Source of the DNA: Tenacibaculum sp. SZ-18 | GTDB lineage: Bacteria > Bacteroidota > Bacteroidia > Flavobacteriales > Flavobacteriaceae | Direction: 5' to 3' | Length of the DNA stretch: 64,000 bases | Assembly (NCBI RefSeq): GCF_002813915.1 | Contig: NZ_CP019335.1 | Location: forward strand, 728,388-792,387 | In this document: piece by piece, positions 35,265 to 42,655 of the stretch | Layout of the letters: each line of letters begins with the position of its first letter | Position numbering within the stretch: position 1 is the stretch's first letter | Position numbers and translations under genes: made by a program | Notes under the pieces: model-generated | Databases searched by the model: none | What the model saw: only the letters and a program-made list of their open reading frames with translations | What the model was told of the DNA's origin: nothing

Positions 35265-36869
35265 ATGAACAAAAAACTTTTAACGTTACTATGTGCTATA
35301 GTACCGATGTTAACCTTCGCTCAAGAGAAAGGTTTAGATCAAAAGATAGATGAAGCATTTAAACCATTTTCTGAATTTTTCAGCGATATGATTTTCTTTT
35401 TAGTATATGACAATGGTACTGTTAAAATTCCATTTGTACTTGTATTATTAGTTTTCAGTGCTGTATTTTTTACAATTTATTTTGGATTTCCAAATATTCG
35501 TCATTTTTTAACAGCTGTCAATGTTGTGAGGGGAAAATATGACGAGGTTGATAAGGGTGTTGTTGAAACAGCTTATGGTGATTCTACTCCAGGTGGCGAT
35601 TCTATCGAAACAATTAAAAATGAAAGTCAAGAAGGAGAAGTTACACATTTTCAGGCTTTAGCCACCGCAGTTTCAGGTACCGTCGGTAATGGTAATATTG
35701 CAGGAGTAGCTTTAGCTATTGCATTAGGAGGTCCGGGTGCTACTTTCTGGATGATTATCTGTGGTTTATTAGGAATGTCTACAAAATTCGTGGAGTGTAC
35801 TTTAGGTGTTCAATATAGAGATGTGGATGAGGAAGGAACAGTTTATGGAGGTCCAATGTATTACTTATCAAAAGGATTAAAGGATAAGGGTTTTACAATA
35901 TTAGGTAGAATAACAGCTGTGTTATTTGCAGTTTTTTGTATTGGTGGTTCTTTCGGAGGAGGAAATGCTGCTCAGTCTAATCAGGCGACAATTGTTCTGA
36001 AAGAATTATTAGGGTTAGAAAGTACCGGAGCCGGAGCGATTATAGGCCTTATTTTAGCGATTCTAGTTGGTATTATTATAATTGGGGGAATAAAGCGTAT
36101 TGCTACTGTAACAGAAAAGGTTGTTCCTTTTATGGCAGTATTATATATCATTGCGTGTTTATATATTATTTTAAGCAATGTTTCTTTAGTTGATGATGCC
36201 TTTGGTTTAATTTTCAGTGAGGCATTTAATCCAAAAGCAATTGGTGTTGGAGGAATTATAGGTGTATTATTGGTCGGATTTAAAAGAGCTGCTTTCTCAA
36301 ATGAAGCTGGAGCTGGTTCGGCTTCGATTGCTCATTCAGCTGTTAAGACAAAATATTCGGCTTCTGAAGGATTGGTAGCATTATTAGAGCCATTTATTGA
36401 TACAGTGGTTATTTGTACGATGACTGCTTTAGTGATTATTATTTTTAATACTGGTGGAGTTTTTGAATACGGAGGAGATGGAACGGGAGGCGTTTTAATT
36501 GATGGTCTTCGTTACGAAGGAGCGGGAATCACTTCACAGGCGTTTGCTCAGTATATTCCTTATTCTAATATATTCTTAACGATTGCAGTTGTGTTATTTG
36601 CAGTATCAACAATGATTTCTTGGTCTTACTATGGATTACAATCTTGGAAATTTTTATTTGGTAGAGGAAAGAAAGCGGATTTAACTTATAAATTATTGTT
36701 CTTGACTTTCGTCGTAATCGGAGCTGCTGCTAGTATGGGCTCTATTTGGGCTTTCTCTGATGCAATGATTTTTGCAATGGTGTTCCCTAATATGGTAGGA
36801 TTATACTTTTTAATGCCAGTTGTGAAAAAGCAATTAAAGAGGTATTTAGAAGCTATTAAAAGCTTATAA
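35265..36869 (+). CDS. Sodium:alanine/glycine symporter (AGCS family)
   Basis: A 534-aa polytopic transporter that imports alanine or glycine with Na+. Motifs: TAVSGTVGNGNIAGVALAIA, GGPGATFWMIICGLLGMSTK and KRAAFSNEAGAGSASIAHSA, all diagnostic of AGCS. It has an extra N-terminal signal-like segment ending AQEKGLDQKIDEAF, seen in many Bacteroidota members, and ends with a basic cytoplasmic tail. ATG start at 35265. The HhH-protein gene follows within 11 bp, perhaps only by read-through. Confidence 0.95.
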   Translation: MNKKLLTLLCAIVPMLTFAQEKGLDQKIDEAFKPFSEFFSDMIFFLVYDNGTVKIPFVLVLLVFSAVFFTIYFGFPNIRHFLTAVNVVRGKYDEVDKGVVETAYGDSTPGGDSIETIKNESQEGEVTHFQALATAVSGTVGNGNIAGVALAIALGGPGATFWMIICGLLGMSTKFVECTLGVQYRDVDEEGTVYGGPMYYLSKGLKDKGFTILGRITAVLFAVFCIGGSFGGGNAAQSNQATIVLKELLGLESTGAGAIIGLILAILVGIIIIGGIKRIATVTEKVVPFMAVLYIIACLYIILSNVSLVDDAFGLIFSEAFNPKAIGVGGIIGVLLVGFKRAAFSNEAGAGSASIAHSAVKTKYSASEGLVALLEPFIDTVVICTMTALVIIIFNTGGVFEYGGDGTGGVLIDGLRYEGAGITSQAFAQYIPYSNIFLTIAVVLFAVSTMISWSYYGLQSWKFLFGRGKKADLTYKLLFLTFVVIGAAASMGSIWAFSDAMIFAMVFPNMVGLYFLMPVVKKQLKRYLEAIKSL

Positions 36870-36880
36870 TATTTTTCAAT

Positions 36881-37756
36881 ATGAATAATTTTAAATCCCA
36901 TTTCTGGTATACCAAAAGCCAAAGAAATGGGGTTTTGTTTTTAGTTGTACTGATTATTGTATTGCAACTAATTTATATTTTTGTTGATTTTTCATCTCCT
37001 AAAAAAGAGATTGTTAACACTACAGAAATCTTGGCTTTTGAGAAAGAAATAGATAGTTTAAGAAAAATTGATTTAGATAAAAGAAAACCAAAAATATTTC
37101 CATTCAATCCTAATTTTATAACAGATTTTAAAGGTTATCAATTAGGGATGACTGTAGAAGAGATTGACAGACTAAAAGAATTTAGGAGGCAAAACAAGTA
37201 TGTTAACTCGTCCAAAGAGTTTCAAACTATTACAAAAGTATCCGATTCGCTTCTTAAAAAGATTTCTCCTTATTTTAAATTCCCTTCTTGGGTGAATAAT
37301 AAATCTAAAAAGCAAAAAACTTATTCTAGTAAACTGAAAGAAGAAATTAGTATTTCTACAAGTGATATAAACCTTGCCACTCAAAATGATTTTAAAACCA
37401 TCCATGGTGTAGGAGAGAAGTTGTCCGAAAGAATTATTAAGTATCGTTCTAAATTACAAGGTTTCTCTTTTGATGATCAGTTAAATGAAATTTGGGGATT
37501 AGAGGATAAAGTTGTTAAAAGAATCTTAAATGTTTTTGTAATTAAGGAACAACCCGTGATCGAAAAGGTGAATGTAAACACTGCTAACTTCAAGCAGGTA
37601 CTGGGAACACCATATGTAGATTATGATTTGTGTAAGAAAATTTTTGACTACAGAGATGAGGTTGCCGAGCTTCAAGATATTTCAGAATTAAGAAATATTC
37701 GAGATTTTCCTCAAAATAAATACCACAGAATAGTCTTATATTTGAAGGCAGAATAA
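36881..37756 (+). CDS. Helix-hairpin-helix (ComEA-like) membrane-anchored protein
   Basis: A 291-aa protein with one N-terminal TM segment (GVLFLVVLIIVLQLIYIFV), then helix-hairpin-helix motifs: INLATQNDFKTIHGVGEKLSERIIKYR, a degenerate second copy around DDQLNEIWGLEDKVVKRIL, and VNVNTANFKQVLGTPYVDYDLCKKI. HhH domains bind DNA non-specifically; ComEA-type proteins act in DNA uptake. Topology places the HhH part in the periplasm, consistent with such a role but not proof. It lies between transporter and acyl-CoA dehydrogenase genes with no competence genes nearby. Confidence 0.8.
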   Translation: MNNFKSHFWYTKSQRNGVLFLVVLIIVLQLIYIFVDFSSPKKEIVNTTEILAFEKEIDSLRKIDLDKRKPKIFPFNPNFITDFKGYQLGMTVEEIDRLKEFRRQNKYVNSSKEFQTITKVSDSLLKKISPYFKFPSWVNNKSKKQKTYSSKLKEEISISTSDINLATQNDFKTIHGVGEKLSERIIKYRSKLQGFSFDDQLNEIWGLEDKVVKRILNVFVIKEQPVIEKVNVNTANFKQVLGTPYVDYDLCKKIFDYRDEVAELQDISELRNIRDFPQNKYHRIVLYLKAE

Positions 37757-37786
37757 ACAAACAACCAAAATTAAATTTTATACAGT

Positions 37787-38944
37787 ATGTACTTTACTGA
37801 AGAGCATGATTTTTTTCGTAAAAGCTTTAGAGACTTTTTACAGAAGGAGGTAGTTCCGCACATCGAGAAATGGGAAGAAACCGGAACAATTGATCGTTTT
37901 ATCTGGGAGAAATTCGGAGAAATGGGATATTTTGGTTTAAATCAACCTGAAGAATATGGTGGTTTAAACCTTGATTTATTTTATACCGTTATATTTCTTG
38001 AAGAATTGCAAAGAATTAATTCAGGTGGTTTTGCTGCCGCAATGTGGGCGCATGCTTATTTAGCAATGACTCATTTAAACAAAGAAGGTGACGAAAGAAT
38101 AAAAAGAGAATATTTAACGCCAAGTATCGAAGGAAAGATGATAGGTTGTTTATGTATTTCAGAGCCTTTCGGAGGAAGTGATGTTGCTGGGATGAGAACA
38201 ACAGCAATAGAGGATGGAAATACATACGTATTAAATGGTTCAAAGACATTTATTACAAATGGAGTTTACTCTGATTATTTGATTGTAGCAGCTAAAACAA
38301 ATCCAGATGATAAGCATAAAGGAATGAGTATTTTCTTAGTTGATAGAGATACCCCAGGTGTTTCTTCTACGAAATTAAACAAATTGGGATGGAGAGCTTC
38401 TGATACTGGAGAGATTGCTTTTGACAATGTGATTATTCCAAAGGAAAACCTTATGGGTGAAGAAGGAAAAGGTTTTCCATATATTATGCAGCATTTTGCT
38501 TTAGAACGTTTAATAATGGGTGTTAATGCTCACGCAAGGGCTGAATATGCTGTAGAATATGCAATTCAATATATGGATGAGCGTGAGGCTTTCGGTAGAA
38601 AGATTAATAATTTCCAGGCTTTACGTCATAAAGTAGCTGAAATGGCTTCGAAAGTTGATATGTGTAAGGAGTATAACTATTCTATCACTAAAAGATTAAA
38701 TGACGGAATTTATGTGGTTAAAGAAGCAAGTATGAGTAAATTACTTTCTACTAAAATAGCAGACGAAGTTATTTATGATGCTTTACAGTTGTTAGGTGGT
38801 TATGGTTATATGGAAGATTATCCATTGGCAAGAATGTTTAGAGATAGTCGATTAGGACCTATTGGAGGTGGAACTTCTGAGATATTAAAAGAGATTATCG
38901 CAAAAATGGTAATTGATAAAAAAGAATATAAACCAGCAACATAA
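37787..38944 (+). CDS. Acyl-CoA dehydrogenase
   Basis: A 385-aa FAD enzyme of fatty-acid or branched-chain acyl-CoA oxidation. Seen: MGYFGLNQPEEYGG, CISEPFGGSDVAGM (flavin contact), GSKTFITNG, EREAFGRKINNFQALRHKVAEM and GGYGYMEDYPLARMFRDSRLGPIGGGTSEI. The usual Glu of medium-chain enzymes in the final motif is Gly; instead Glu240 in FALERLIMG is placed like the catalytic base of isovaleryl/long-chain enzymes. Cytoplasmic, standard length, monocistronic with its own terminator. Confidence 0.93.
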   Translation: MYFTEEHDFFRKSFRDFLQKEVVPHIEKWEETGTIDRFIWEKFGEMGYFGLNQPEEYGGLNLDLFYTVIFLEELQRINSGGFAAAMWAHAYLAMTHLNKEGDERIKREYLTPSIEGKMIGCLCISEPFGGSDVAGMRTTAIEDGNTYVLNGSKTFITNGVYSDYLIVAAKTNPDDKHKGMSIFLVDRDTPGVSSTKLNKLGWRASDTGEIAFDNVIIPKENLMGEEGKGFPYIMQHFALERLIMGVNAHARAEYAVEYAIQYMDEREAFGRKINNFQALRHKVAEMASKVDMCKEYNYSITKRLNDGIYVVKEASMSKLLSTKIADEVIYDALQLLGGYGYMEDYPLARMFRDSRLGPIGGGTSEILKEIIAKMVIDKKEYKPAT

Positions 38945-38965
38945 ATTTGATATTAAATAATTTAG

Positions 38966-39000
38966 AAAATGAGAATCCTTTACGGTTCTCATTTTTTTTT
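38966..39000 (+). terminator. Terminator of the acyl-CoA dehydrogenase gene
   Basis: AAAATGAGAA / TTCTCATTTT (38966-38995) followed by a T-run. Confidence 0.9.
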
Positions 39001-39046
39001 TGATAAAATTTGATGTTTTTTATTGGTAAAGAATCAATTTATTAAC

Positions 39047-39062
39047 ACGAAATCGATTTCGT
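39047..39062. promoter_or_regulatory. LacI-family-type operator upstream of the alpha-amylase
   Basis: ACGAAATCGATTTCGT is a perfect 16-bp palindrome with the AAnCGnTT core typical of LacI/GalR regulators. A further CGATTTCGT half-site lies at 39071-39079. It is 67 bp before the amylase ATG, fitting maltose/starch control. Confidence 0.7.
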
Positions 39063-39128
39063 TTCTACACCGATTTCGTCGTTCAGTTTACAATGTATAA
39101 CTTCACTGAAAACAAAAATAAATTTAAG

Positions 39129-40505
39129 ATGAAAACCTTTCACAAATTATTAATAATTATCCTATTTGTTCATTATTCTTGTTCGGATGAAACCGTAATT
39201 CAAACTAATGAAGAAATCGGGAAAATAGATGTTAATGAAAATGTAGCTTCAAGAAGTAGTTTAAAACAAATTGGGACTGGTGTTATGATGCAGGCGTTTT
39301 ATTGGGATGTTCCTGCAGGAGGAACTTGGTGGCAAGTTTTAGAAGGAAAAGTACAAGATTGGAGTAACGCTGGAATTGATGCGATTTGGTTACCACCAGT
39401 GTCAAAAGCACAAAATGGGGCTTTCTCCATGGGATATGATCCTTTTGATTATTATGATTTCGGACAGTATAATCAAATGGGAAGTACGGAAACAAGATTC
39501 GGCTCTAAAACCGAACTAGAAAGTTTGATTAGTGAAGCTCATAACGCACGATTAAGTGTTATTGCCGATATTGTTATTAATCATAACAGTGGTGGCGATC
39601 TAGAACCAAATCCATATACAGGAATACCTTATTATACGGATTTTAATCCTCTTTCAGGAAAGTTTTACAGAAGTAACTCAGATTTCCATCCAAATGGAAC
39701 ATGTAATAATGATTCGGGTGTGTTCGGTGGATTTCCAGATTTAAGTCATTGCCAACCTTATGTGCAAGATTGGTTATGGAAACGAGAAGAATCTGTTGCT
39801 AAATATTATAAAAATGTAATGGGATTTGATGGATGGAGATTTGATTATGTAAAAGGATTCGCACCTTGGGTTGTTAGAGAATGGAATAATTCAGTTGGAG
39901 GATTTTCAGTTGGAGAGTATTGGGATGGTAATGTTGGAACATTAGATTGGTGGACCGGTGAAGCCCAGGCTTCAGCTTTTGATTTTACATGTTATTACAG
40001 AATGCGTGATGCTTTTATGGGAAATAATTTAAATAGATTGAATGATGATATGCTATGGAAAAGAAATCCTTCAAAAGCAGTTACATTCGTTGCTAACCAT
40101 GATACAGATGAAATTATTAACAATAAGCTGTTAGCTTATGCTTATATTTTAACTCATGAAGGATATCCTACTATTTTCTACAGAGATTACGAAGAATGGT
40201 TAAATAAAGAACGTTTGAATAATTTGATATGGATTCATAATAACCTAGCAGGAGGTTCAACTAATATCTTATACACGGATAATGACGAGTATGTGGCTAA
40301 AAGAAATGGTCATAATAATGCTGGATTAGTTGTGTATATTAATAGCTCAAATAATTGGCAAGAACGTTGGATAGAAACTAATTGGTCTAATACAAGAATT
40401 AAAGATTATACTGGTCATTCAAATTGGGAGCCGGTTACACAAGGTGGTAAATGGGTTAAGATTCAGGTTCCACCAAAGAGCTATTCTGTGTGGGCTCCTA
40501 AATAA
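39129..40505 (+). CDS. GH13 alpha-amylase lipoprotein, archaeal (GH13_7-like) type
   Basis: A 458-aa secreted alpha-amylase that cleaves alpha-1,4 bonds in starch or glycogen. Signal MKTFHKLLIIILFVHYSC gives a lipobox (Cys18), so it is membrane-anchored, probably at the cell surface. (beta/alpha)8 motifs: DIVINHNSGG, GWRFDYVKGF (nucleophile Asp239), SVGEYWDGN (acid/base Glu263), FVANHDTDE (Asp325). Long stretches resemble Thermococcales alpha-amylases from memory (MMQAFYWDVPAGGTWW, MGYDPFDYYDFGQYNQ, TIFYRDYEEWLNKERLNNLI). I chose ATG 39129; upstream in-frame codons precede the signal peptide. A LacI-type operator lies upstream; no sus genes are adjacent. Confidence 0.93.
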   Translation: MKTFHKLLIIILFVHYSCSDETVIQTNEEIGKIDVNENVASRSSLKQIGTGVMMQAFYWDVPAGGTWWQVLEGKVQDWSNAGIDAIWLPPVSKAQNGAFSMGYDPFDYYDFGQYNQMGSTETRFGSKTELESLISEAHNARLSVIADIVINHNSGGDLEPNPYTGIPYYTDFNPLSGKFYRSNSDFHPNGTCNNDSGVFGGFPDLSHCQPYVQDWLWKREESVAKYYKNVMGFDGWRFDYVKGFAPWVVREWNNSVGGFSVGEYWDGNVGTLDWWTGEAQASAFDFTCYYRMRDAFMGNNLNRLNDDMLWKRNPSKAVTFVANHDTDEIINNKLLAYAYILTHEGYPTIFYRDYEEWLNKERLNNLIWIHNNLAGGSTNILYTDNDEYVAKRNGHNNAGLVVYINSSNNWQERWIETNWSNTRIKDYTGHSNWEPVTQGGKWVKIQVPPKSYSVWAPK

Positions 40506-40539
40506 AATTTCAACTAGTAGGAAAATAGATATTAATGTG

Positions 40540-40547
40540 TATATTTG
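40540..40547 (+). promoter_or_regulatory. -7 promoter element of rpsU
   Basis: TATATTTG, matching TAnnTTTG; it implies a leader of about 90 nt before rpsU, long for this genome. No exact TTG -33. Confidence 0.5.
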
Positions 40548-40622
40548 CAGCCCAATAAAAAAAATAAAAATTTTATTTACAGTTGTTTAGCGATTTGTAG
40601 ATAAGCAAATATAGAAGATACA

Positions 40623-40649
40623 ATGGAAGGAGGTGCTAATACATGTTAA
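40623..40649 (+). other. Possible 8-codon upstream ORF overlapping the rpsU start
   Basis: ATG 40623 encodes MEGGANTC and stops at TAA 40647-40649, out of frame with and overlapping the rpsU ATG (40643). It contains the rpsU Shine-Dalgarno sequence. An A-rich stretch precedes it, as at other starts here. Translation is unproven. Confidence 0.3.
40627..40635 (+). promoter_or_regulatory. Exceptionally strong Shine-Dalgarno sequence of rpsU
   Basis: AAGGAGGTG, fully complementary to the 16S rRNA 3' end, 7 nt before the rpsU ATG. Other genes in this window lack such a site. In Flavobacterium, rpsU is known to keep a strong SD that allows autoregulation by bS21. Confidence 0.85.
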
Positions 40650-40840
40650 TTATTCCGGTAAAAGAAGGTGAGAATATCGATAGAGCTTTAAAACGTTATA
40701 AGCGTAAATTCGATCGTACTAAGACCATGAGGAAGTTGCGTGCTCGTAAGCAATTTACTAAGCCATCTGTAGCAAAAAGAGCTCAAAAGATTAAAGCTTC
40801 TTATGTGCAAAGATTAAGGACGGAAGAGGAGGTAGGATAG
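40643..40840 (+). CDS. rpsU: 30S ribosomal protein bS21
   Basis: A 65-aa very basic ribosomal protein: MLIIPVKEGENIDRALKRYK, FDRTKTMRKLRARKQF, then a C-terminal extension (KRAQKIKASYVQRLRTEEE). In Bacteroidota, bS21 with bS18 and bS6 holds the anti-Shine-Dalgarno tail of 16S rRNA away from mRNA, so most mRNAs are read without SD pairing. Its own mRNA has a perfect SD, which would favour ribosomes lacking bS21 and so restore its level. The terminator follows 30 bp on. Confidence 0.96.
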   Translation: MLIIPVKEGENIDRALKRYKRKFDRTKTMRKLRARKQFTKPSVAKRAQKIKASYVQRLRTEEEVG

Positions 40841-40869
40841 GTCCTCGAAAATTCCAAAAATGAATATAG

Positions 40870-40903
40870 ACAGCTCATACTCCATGTATGGGCTGTTTTT
40901 TTT
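40870..40903 (+). terminator. Terminator of rpsU
   Basis: ACAGCTCATAC-tccat-GTATGGGCTGT (one G-U pair) with eight T. It overlaps an in-frame ATG at 40860, showing that start is not used for the recombinase gene. Confidence 0.9.
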
Positions 40904-40919
40904 AATATATTTATACCCT

Positions 40920-41807
40920 ATGCATATTGAATCTTTTTTTGAATATTTAATACATGAAAGAAACTATTCTTTGAATACTGTAAAAGCTTACAGAACAGAT
41001 TTAGAGGCATTGGCGAGTTTTTGCTCTAGTGTATACCAAATTGATTCAATTGATAAACTCGAATACAATATTATAAGAAGTTGGATTGTAAAACTTGTGG
41101 AGTCTAATGTTTCTAATAGAACAGTTAATAGAAAAGTTAGTTCTTTAAAAAGTTATTACAAATTTTTGCAAGAAATCGAAGTAATTTCGATGAACCCTTT
41201 GTCAAAACATAAATCTTTAAAGGTTAAAATAGAACCACAAACCCCTTTTAGTATGAAAGAAGTTAAAGAGGTTCTTATGAATTTAGAAGAAGGAAGTTTT
41301 GAAGCTCTCCGAGATAAAGTAATAATCGATTTCCTATTCTCCACTGGAATTAGACGCAGTGAGCTCACAAATTTGAGAGTAAAAGATGTAAATCTTAGTT
41401 CAGAAAGCGTTAAAGTATTAGGTAAAAGAAATAAAGAAAGGATAGTACCTTTATTGTCTGATACGATTCGAGTTGTAGAAAAGTATGTGTCTTTTCGAAA
41501 TAAACTGAATCTTAATAATGAATTTTTATTGGTAACATCCAAAGGGAATAAAATATATGAAACACTTGTTTATCGGGTAATAAATTCTTACTTTAGTAAG
41601 GTCTCCTCAAAAGTAAAATGTAGTCCCCACATACTAAGACATACTTTTGCTACAGAATTACTCAACAAAGGAGCTGATTTAAATTCGGTTAAAGAATTGC
41701 TAGGACATTCAAGTTTAGCCTCAACCCAAGTTTATACTCACAATAACTTGGAACAATTAAAACAAGTGTTTAATAGGGCTCATCCTAGGAGCCAAAAAAA
41801 AGATTGA
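40920..41807 (+). CDS. XerC-like tyrosine recombinase
   Basis: A 295-aa site-specific recombinase of the XerC/D family. N-terminal SAM-like domain (HIESFFEYLIHERNYSLNTVKAY), catalytic domain with Arg in FSTGIRRSELTNL, Lys in VLGKRNKERIVPL, HxxR in HILRHTFATELLNKG, His in LLGHSSLAST and the nucleophile Tyr in QVYTHNNLEQLKQVF. A chromosome-dimer-resolution role fits its conserved position between rpsU and hpf. I start it at ATG 40920 because the rpsU terminator covers the sequence before. hpf follows 5 bp after the stop. Confidence 0.92.
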   Translation: MHIESFFEYLIHERNYSLNTVKAYRTDLEALASFCSSVYQIDSIDKLEYNIIRSWIVKLVESNVSNRTVNRKVSSLKSYYKFLQEIEVISMNPLSKHKSLKVKIEPQTPFSMKEVKEVLMNLEEGSFEALRDKVIIDFLFSTGIRRSELTNLRVKDVNLSSESVKVLGKRNKERIVPLLSDTIRVVEKYVSFRNKLNLNNEFLLVTSKGNKIYETLVYRVINSYFSKVSSKVKCSPHILRHTFATELLNKGADLNSVKELLGHSSLASTQVYTHNNLEQLKQVFNRAHPRSQKKD

Positions 41808-41812
41808 AAATT

Positions 41813-42121
41813 ATGAAGGTATTCACACAATCTGTAAATTTCAAAGCTGACATTGATTTAGTAAAGTTTATTGAAAAAAAAGTCGGGAACTTAGATAAGT
41901 TTCACGACAAGATCGTAGATGCTGAAGTTTTTATGAAGGTTCAAAAAACAAGTGAAAAAGAAAATAAAATAACAGAAGTAAAAATAAATATTCCTGGAAA
42001 CGAATTAATTGTTAAAAAGACGACAAAAACATTTGAGGAAGGGGTAAGTCTTGGGGTTGATTCTTTAAAAAGACAGTTACGAAAGTCTAAAGAGAAGCAA
42101 AGAGATGTTATAGTTTTATAA
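41813..42121 (+). CDS. hpf: Ribosome hibernation-promoting factor (short HPF/RaiA family)
   Basis: A 102-aa protein that binds the small ribosomal subunit and stabilises inactive ribosomes in stationary phase. Pattern: MKVFTQSVNFKADIDLVKFIEKK, DAEVFMKVQKT, VKINIPGNELIVKKTTKTFEEGVSLGVDSLKRQLRKSKEK. It lacks the C-terminal dimerisation domain of long HPF. ATG at 41813; the earlier TTG at 41804 is less likely. Encoded just after the xerC-like gene. Confidence 0.88.
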   Translation: MKVFTQSVNFKADIDLVKFIEKKVGNLDKFHDKIVDAEVFMKVQKTSEKENKITEVKINIPGNELIVKKTTKTFEEGVSLGVDSLKRQLRKSKEKQRDVIVL

Positions 42122-42167
42122 AACAAAAAAAAACCTAAAAAAGTTTTACATATTCGAAATAACTTTT

Positions 42168-42175
42168 TACATTTG
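42168..42175 (+). promoter_or_regulatory. -7 promoter element of the tRNA-tuf operon
   Basis: TACATTTG (TAnnTTTG) 48 bp before tRNA-Thr; T-rich DNA lies at -33. Start of transcription would be near 42182. Confidence 0.6.
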
Positions 42176-42178
42176 CAG

Positions 42179-42204
42179 TCCGTTAGAAATAACGGATTGT
42201 TTTT
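42179..42204 (+). terminator. Hairpin with T-run before the tRNA cluster
   Basis: TCCGTTA-gaaa-TAACGGA followed by TTGTTTTTTT. It can end hpf transcripts; because it sits at the predicted tRNA transcription start it would also be the 5' end of that transcript. Confidence 0.6.
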
Positions 42205-42215
42205 TTATGGCAAAA

Positions 42216-42289
42216 GCCGATATAGCTCAGCTGGCTAGAGCAGCTGATTTGTAATCAGCAGGTCGTGGGTTCGAGTCCCTCTATCGGCT
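42216..42289 (+). tRNA. tRNA-Thr(UGU)
   Basis: Cloverleaf of 74 nt: acceptor GCCGATA/TATCGGC, anticodon stem GCTGA/TCAGC with loop TTTGTAA (anticodon TGT), T-arm GTGGGTTCGAGTCCC. CCA is not encoded. Confidence 0.96.
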
Positions 42290-42327
42290 CAAAATAAAAG
42301 AAGTTCATTAAAATATTAAAGTTTCCA

Positions 42328-42410
42328 GGGGAGATTCCAGAGCGGCCAAATGGGACGGACTGTAACTCCGTTGTCTTTCGACTTCGCAGGTTCGAATCCT
42401 GCTCTCCCCA
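42328..42410 (+). tRNA. tRNA-Tyr(GUA)
   Basis: 83 nt with a long variable arm typical of tRNA-Tyr; acceptor GGGGAGA/TCTCCCC, anticodon stem ACGGA/TCCGT, loop CTGTAAC (anticodon GTA), T-loop GTTCGAATC. Confidence 0.95.
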
Positions 42411-42433
42411 CAAATTTTAAAGATTTAATTATT

Positions 42434-42506
42434 GCGGGAGTAGCTCAGTTGGTAGAGCGTCAGCCTTCCAAGCTGAATGTCGCCGGTTCGAACCCGGTCT
42501 CCCGCT
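42434..42506 (+). tRNA. tRNA-Gly(UCC)
   Basis: 73 nt; acceptor GCGGGAG/CTCCCGC, anticodon stem TCAGC/GCTGA, loop CTTCCAA (anticodon TCC), T-loop GTTCGAACC. Confidence 0.96.
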
Positions 42507-42519
42507 CTAAATTATCCAC

Positions 42520-42592
42520 GCCGGTGTAGCTCAGTTGGTAGAGCGCATCCTTGGTAGGGATGAGGTCACGGGTTCAAATCCCGTCATTGGCT
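42520..42592 (+). tRNA. tRNA-Thr(GGU)
   Basis: 73 nt; acceptor GCCGGTG/CATTGGC with two G-U pairs, anticodon stem CATCC/GGATG, loop TTGGTAG (anticodon GGT), T-loop GTTCAAATC. Confidence 0.94.
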
Positions 42593-42655
42593 CTTTTTTT
42601 AAAGAGTTTGTAAATAACACTAAATATATTTAACTAAGAATTAAAATTAATAATC

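Noticed and set aside
40860..40919. Earlier ATG for the xerC-like gene
   Set aside because: The stretch is the rpsU terminator hairpin and T-run.
41156..41542. 128-aa frame antisense to the xerC-like gene
   Set aside because: Shadow of the recombinase coding sequence; no family resemblance.
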